A stretch of 64,000 nt of DNA from Actinomycetospora termitidis. GTDB taxonomy: Bacteria > Actinomycetota > Actinomycetes > Mycobacteriales > Pseudonocardiaceae. The stretch covers positions 124,001 through 188,000 of the forward strand of contig NZ_JASVWF010000002.1 of assembly GCF_030286555.1 (NCBI RefSeq). Direction: 5' to 3'. How positions within the stretch are numbered: position 1 is the first letter of the stretch; the number at the start of each line of letters is the position of its first letter. Below, piece after piece: positions 63,687 to 64,000 of the stretch. The translations under genes and the position numbers were made by a program. The notes beneath the pieces are model-generated. The model was not told the origin of the DNA and ran no database searches. It saw only the letters and a program-made list of their open reading frames with translations.

Positions 63687-64000
63687 TCAGGAGACGACGT
63701 GAAGTCGCCGGAAGGTGCTGGCGTGGAAGATCAGCGGGGCGGCGGCGGGATCCGCGCTCATGCGGTGGATCTCCAGAAGGGCGATGAGGTGATCACCCGC
63801 GGGTACCTCGGCGTGCAGGGAGCAGTCGAGCCACGCGGTGGAGCCGTGCACGTGCACAGCGCCCTGGGAGGTCGCTTCCCACGCCACACCGGCGAAGCGG
63901 TCGCCGTGCTTGCTCGCGAGCTGCCGGCCCAGGCTCTCGTGGTCCTGGGCGAGCACGCTGATGCCGATGCGGGGATGGCCCCTGAGGACTGGCCACGTCG
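63687..64000 (-). CDS. Flavin reductase-like FMN-binding protein, truncated by the window edge
   Basis: The reverse frame is open to the end of the window (TWPVLRGHPRIGISVLAQDH, FAGVAWEATSQGAVHVHG, AWLDCSLHAEVPAGDHLIAL) and stops at 63687. This is the C-terminal two-thirds of a flavin reductase-like split-barrel protein (HpaC/RutF-like), which supplies reduced flavin to two-component monooxygenases. The start lies outside the window. It is 24 bp upstream of the RibBA-like gene in the same direction, so the two are probably an operon. Confidence 0.85.
   Translation of the reverse strand, partial: TWPVLRGHPRIGISVLAQDHESLGRQLASKHGDRFAGVAWEATSQGAVHVHGSTAWLDCSLHAEVPAGDHLIALLEIHRMSADPAAAPLIFHASTFRRLHVVS

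Overview
The window is very GC-rich actinobacterial chromosome, most likely from the Pseudonocardiaceae (Pseudonocardia/Actinomycetospora type). This rests on the mycothiol-era actinobacterial gene set and on a conserved block with the same content as Mycobacterium tuberculosis: rlmN, a DUF2631 protein, dxr, rip, ispG, a two-part GNAT protein and map. GTG starts, 1- or 4-base stop/start overlaps and opposed gene pairs ending in perfect hairpins are typical of the whole core part. No rRNA, tRNA or CRISPR array was seen.

0-37.4 kb is core-like. It holds a truncated membrane protein, rlmN and an Eis-like acetyltransferase; two small exported proteins, one an extreme Asp/Gly repeat protein; a stand-alone LigD-type NHEJ polymerase divergent from a CoA-disulfide-reductase-like flavoprotein; an APC-type permease; and dxr, rip, ispG, an S9 peptidase, a GNAT protein, map and a domain-swapped RibD-like protein. 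A five-gene ABC/MFS operon resembles metallophore or peptide uptake loci and has its two permeases fused. A HelR-type RNA polymerase-recycling helicase follows, with a near-perfect rifamycin-associated element (RAE) in front of it. Next come a LacI regulator overlapping a large LuxR (LAL) regulator, three alpha/beta hydrolases, a DUF5996 protein and an epimerase.

37.4-45.4 kb is an accessory, partly decayed segment with visibly lower GC. It starts with a short remnant of a tyrosine recombinase. A tight three-gene operon of unknown function follows, ending in a ComEC-like metallo-beta-lactamase protein. After it come an ISL3-type transposase remnant, a polytopic membrane protein with a lipase domain, and frameshifted scraps of a small membrane protein and a cytochrome P450.

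45.4-57.8 kb is a high-GC catabolic region in two modules, each with its own GntR/FCD regulator and recognisable paired operators. Module A is an LLM flavin monooxygenase, a class III CoA-transferase, a CitE-like lyase and an MFS transporter; its substrate is unknown. Module B encodes the lower half of the protocatechuate 4,5-cleavage (gallate) pathway: a LigI-like PDC hydrolase, a LigU/GalD-like tautomerase, a LigJ-like hydratase, a LigK-like aldolase, an MFS transporter and an extra NAD-type dehydrogenase. The ring-cleavage dioxygenase is not in the window.

57.9-62.5 kb is a second accessory segment. It holds a tyrosine recombinase interrupted by a single in-frame amber codon, an 807-residue low-GC protein with a zinc ribbon and a PD-(D/E)xK-like motif (candidate defence nuclease), and fragments of broken metabolic genes. 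The right edge (62.6-64 kb) carries a RibBA-like protein with altered active sites next to a truncated flavin reductase.

The most interesting signals are the RAE-helR pair; a dispersed palindrome family at convergent gene ends with compensatory changes, one copy of which encodes the C-termini of both neighbours; the uncharacterised MBL operon; the candidate nuclease next to the recombinase; and the matching GntR operator pairs of the two catabolic modules.
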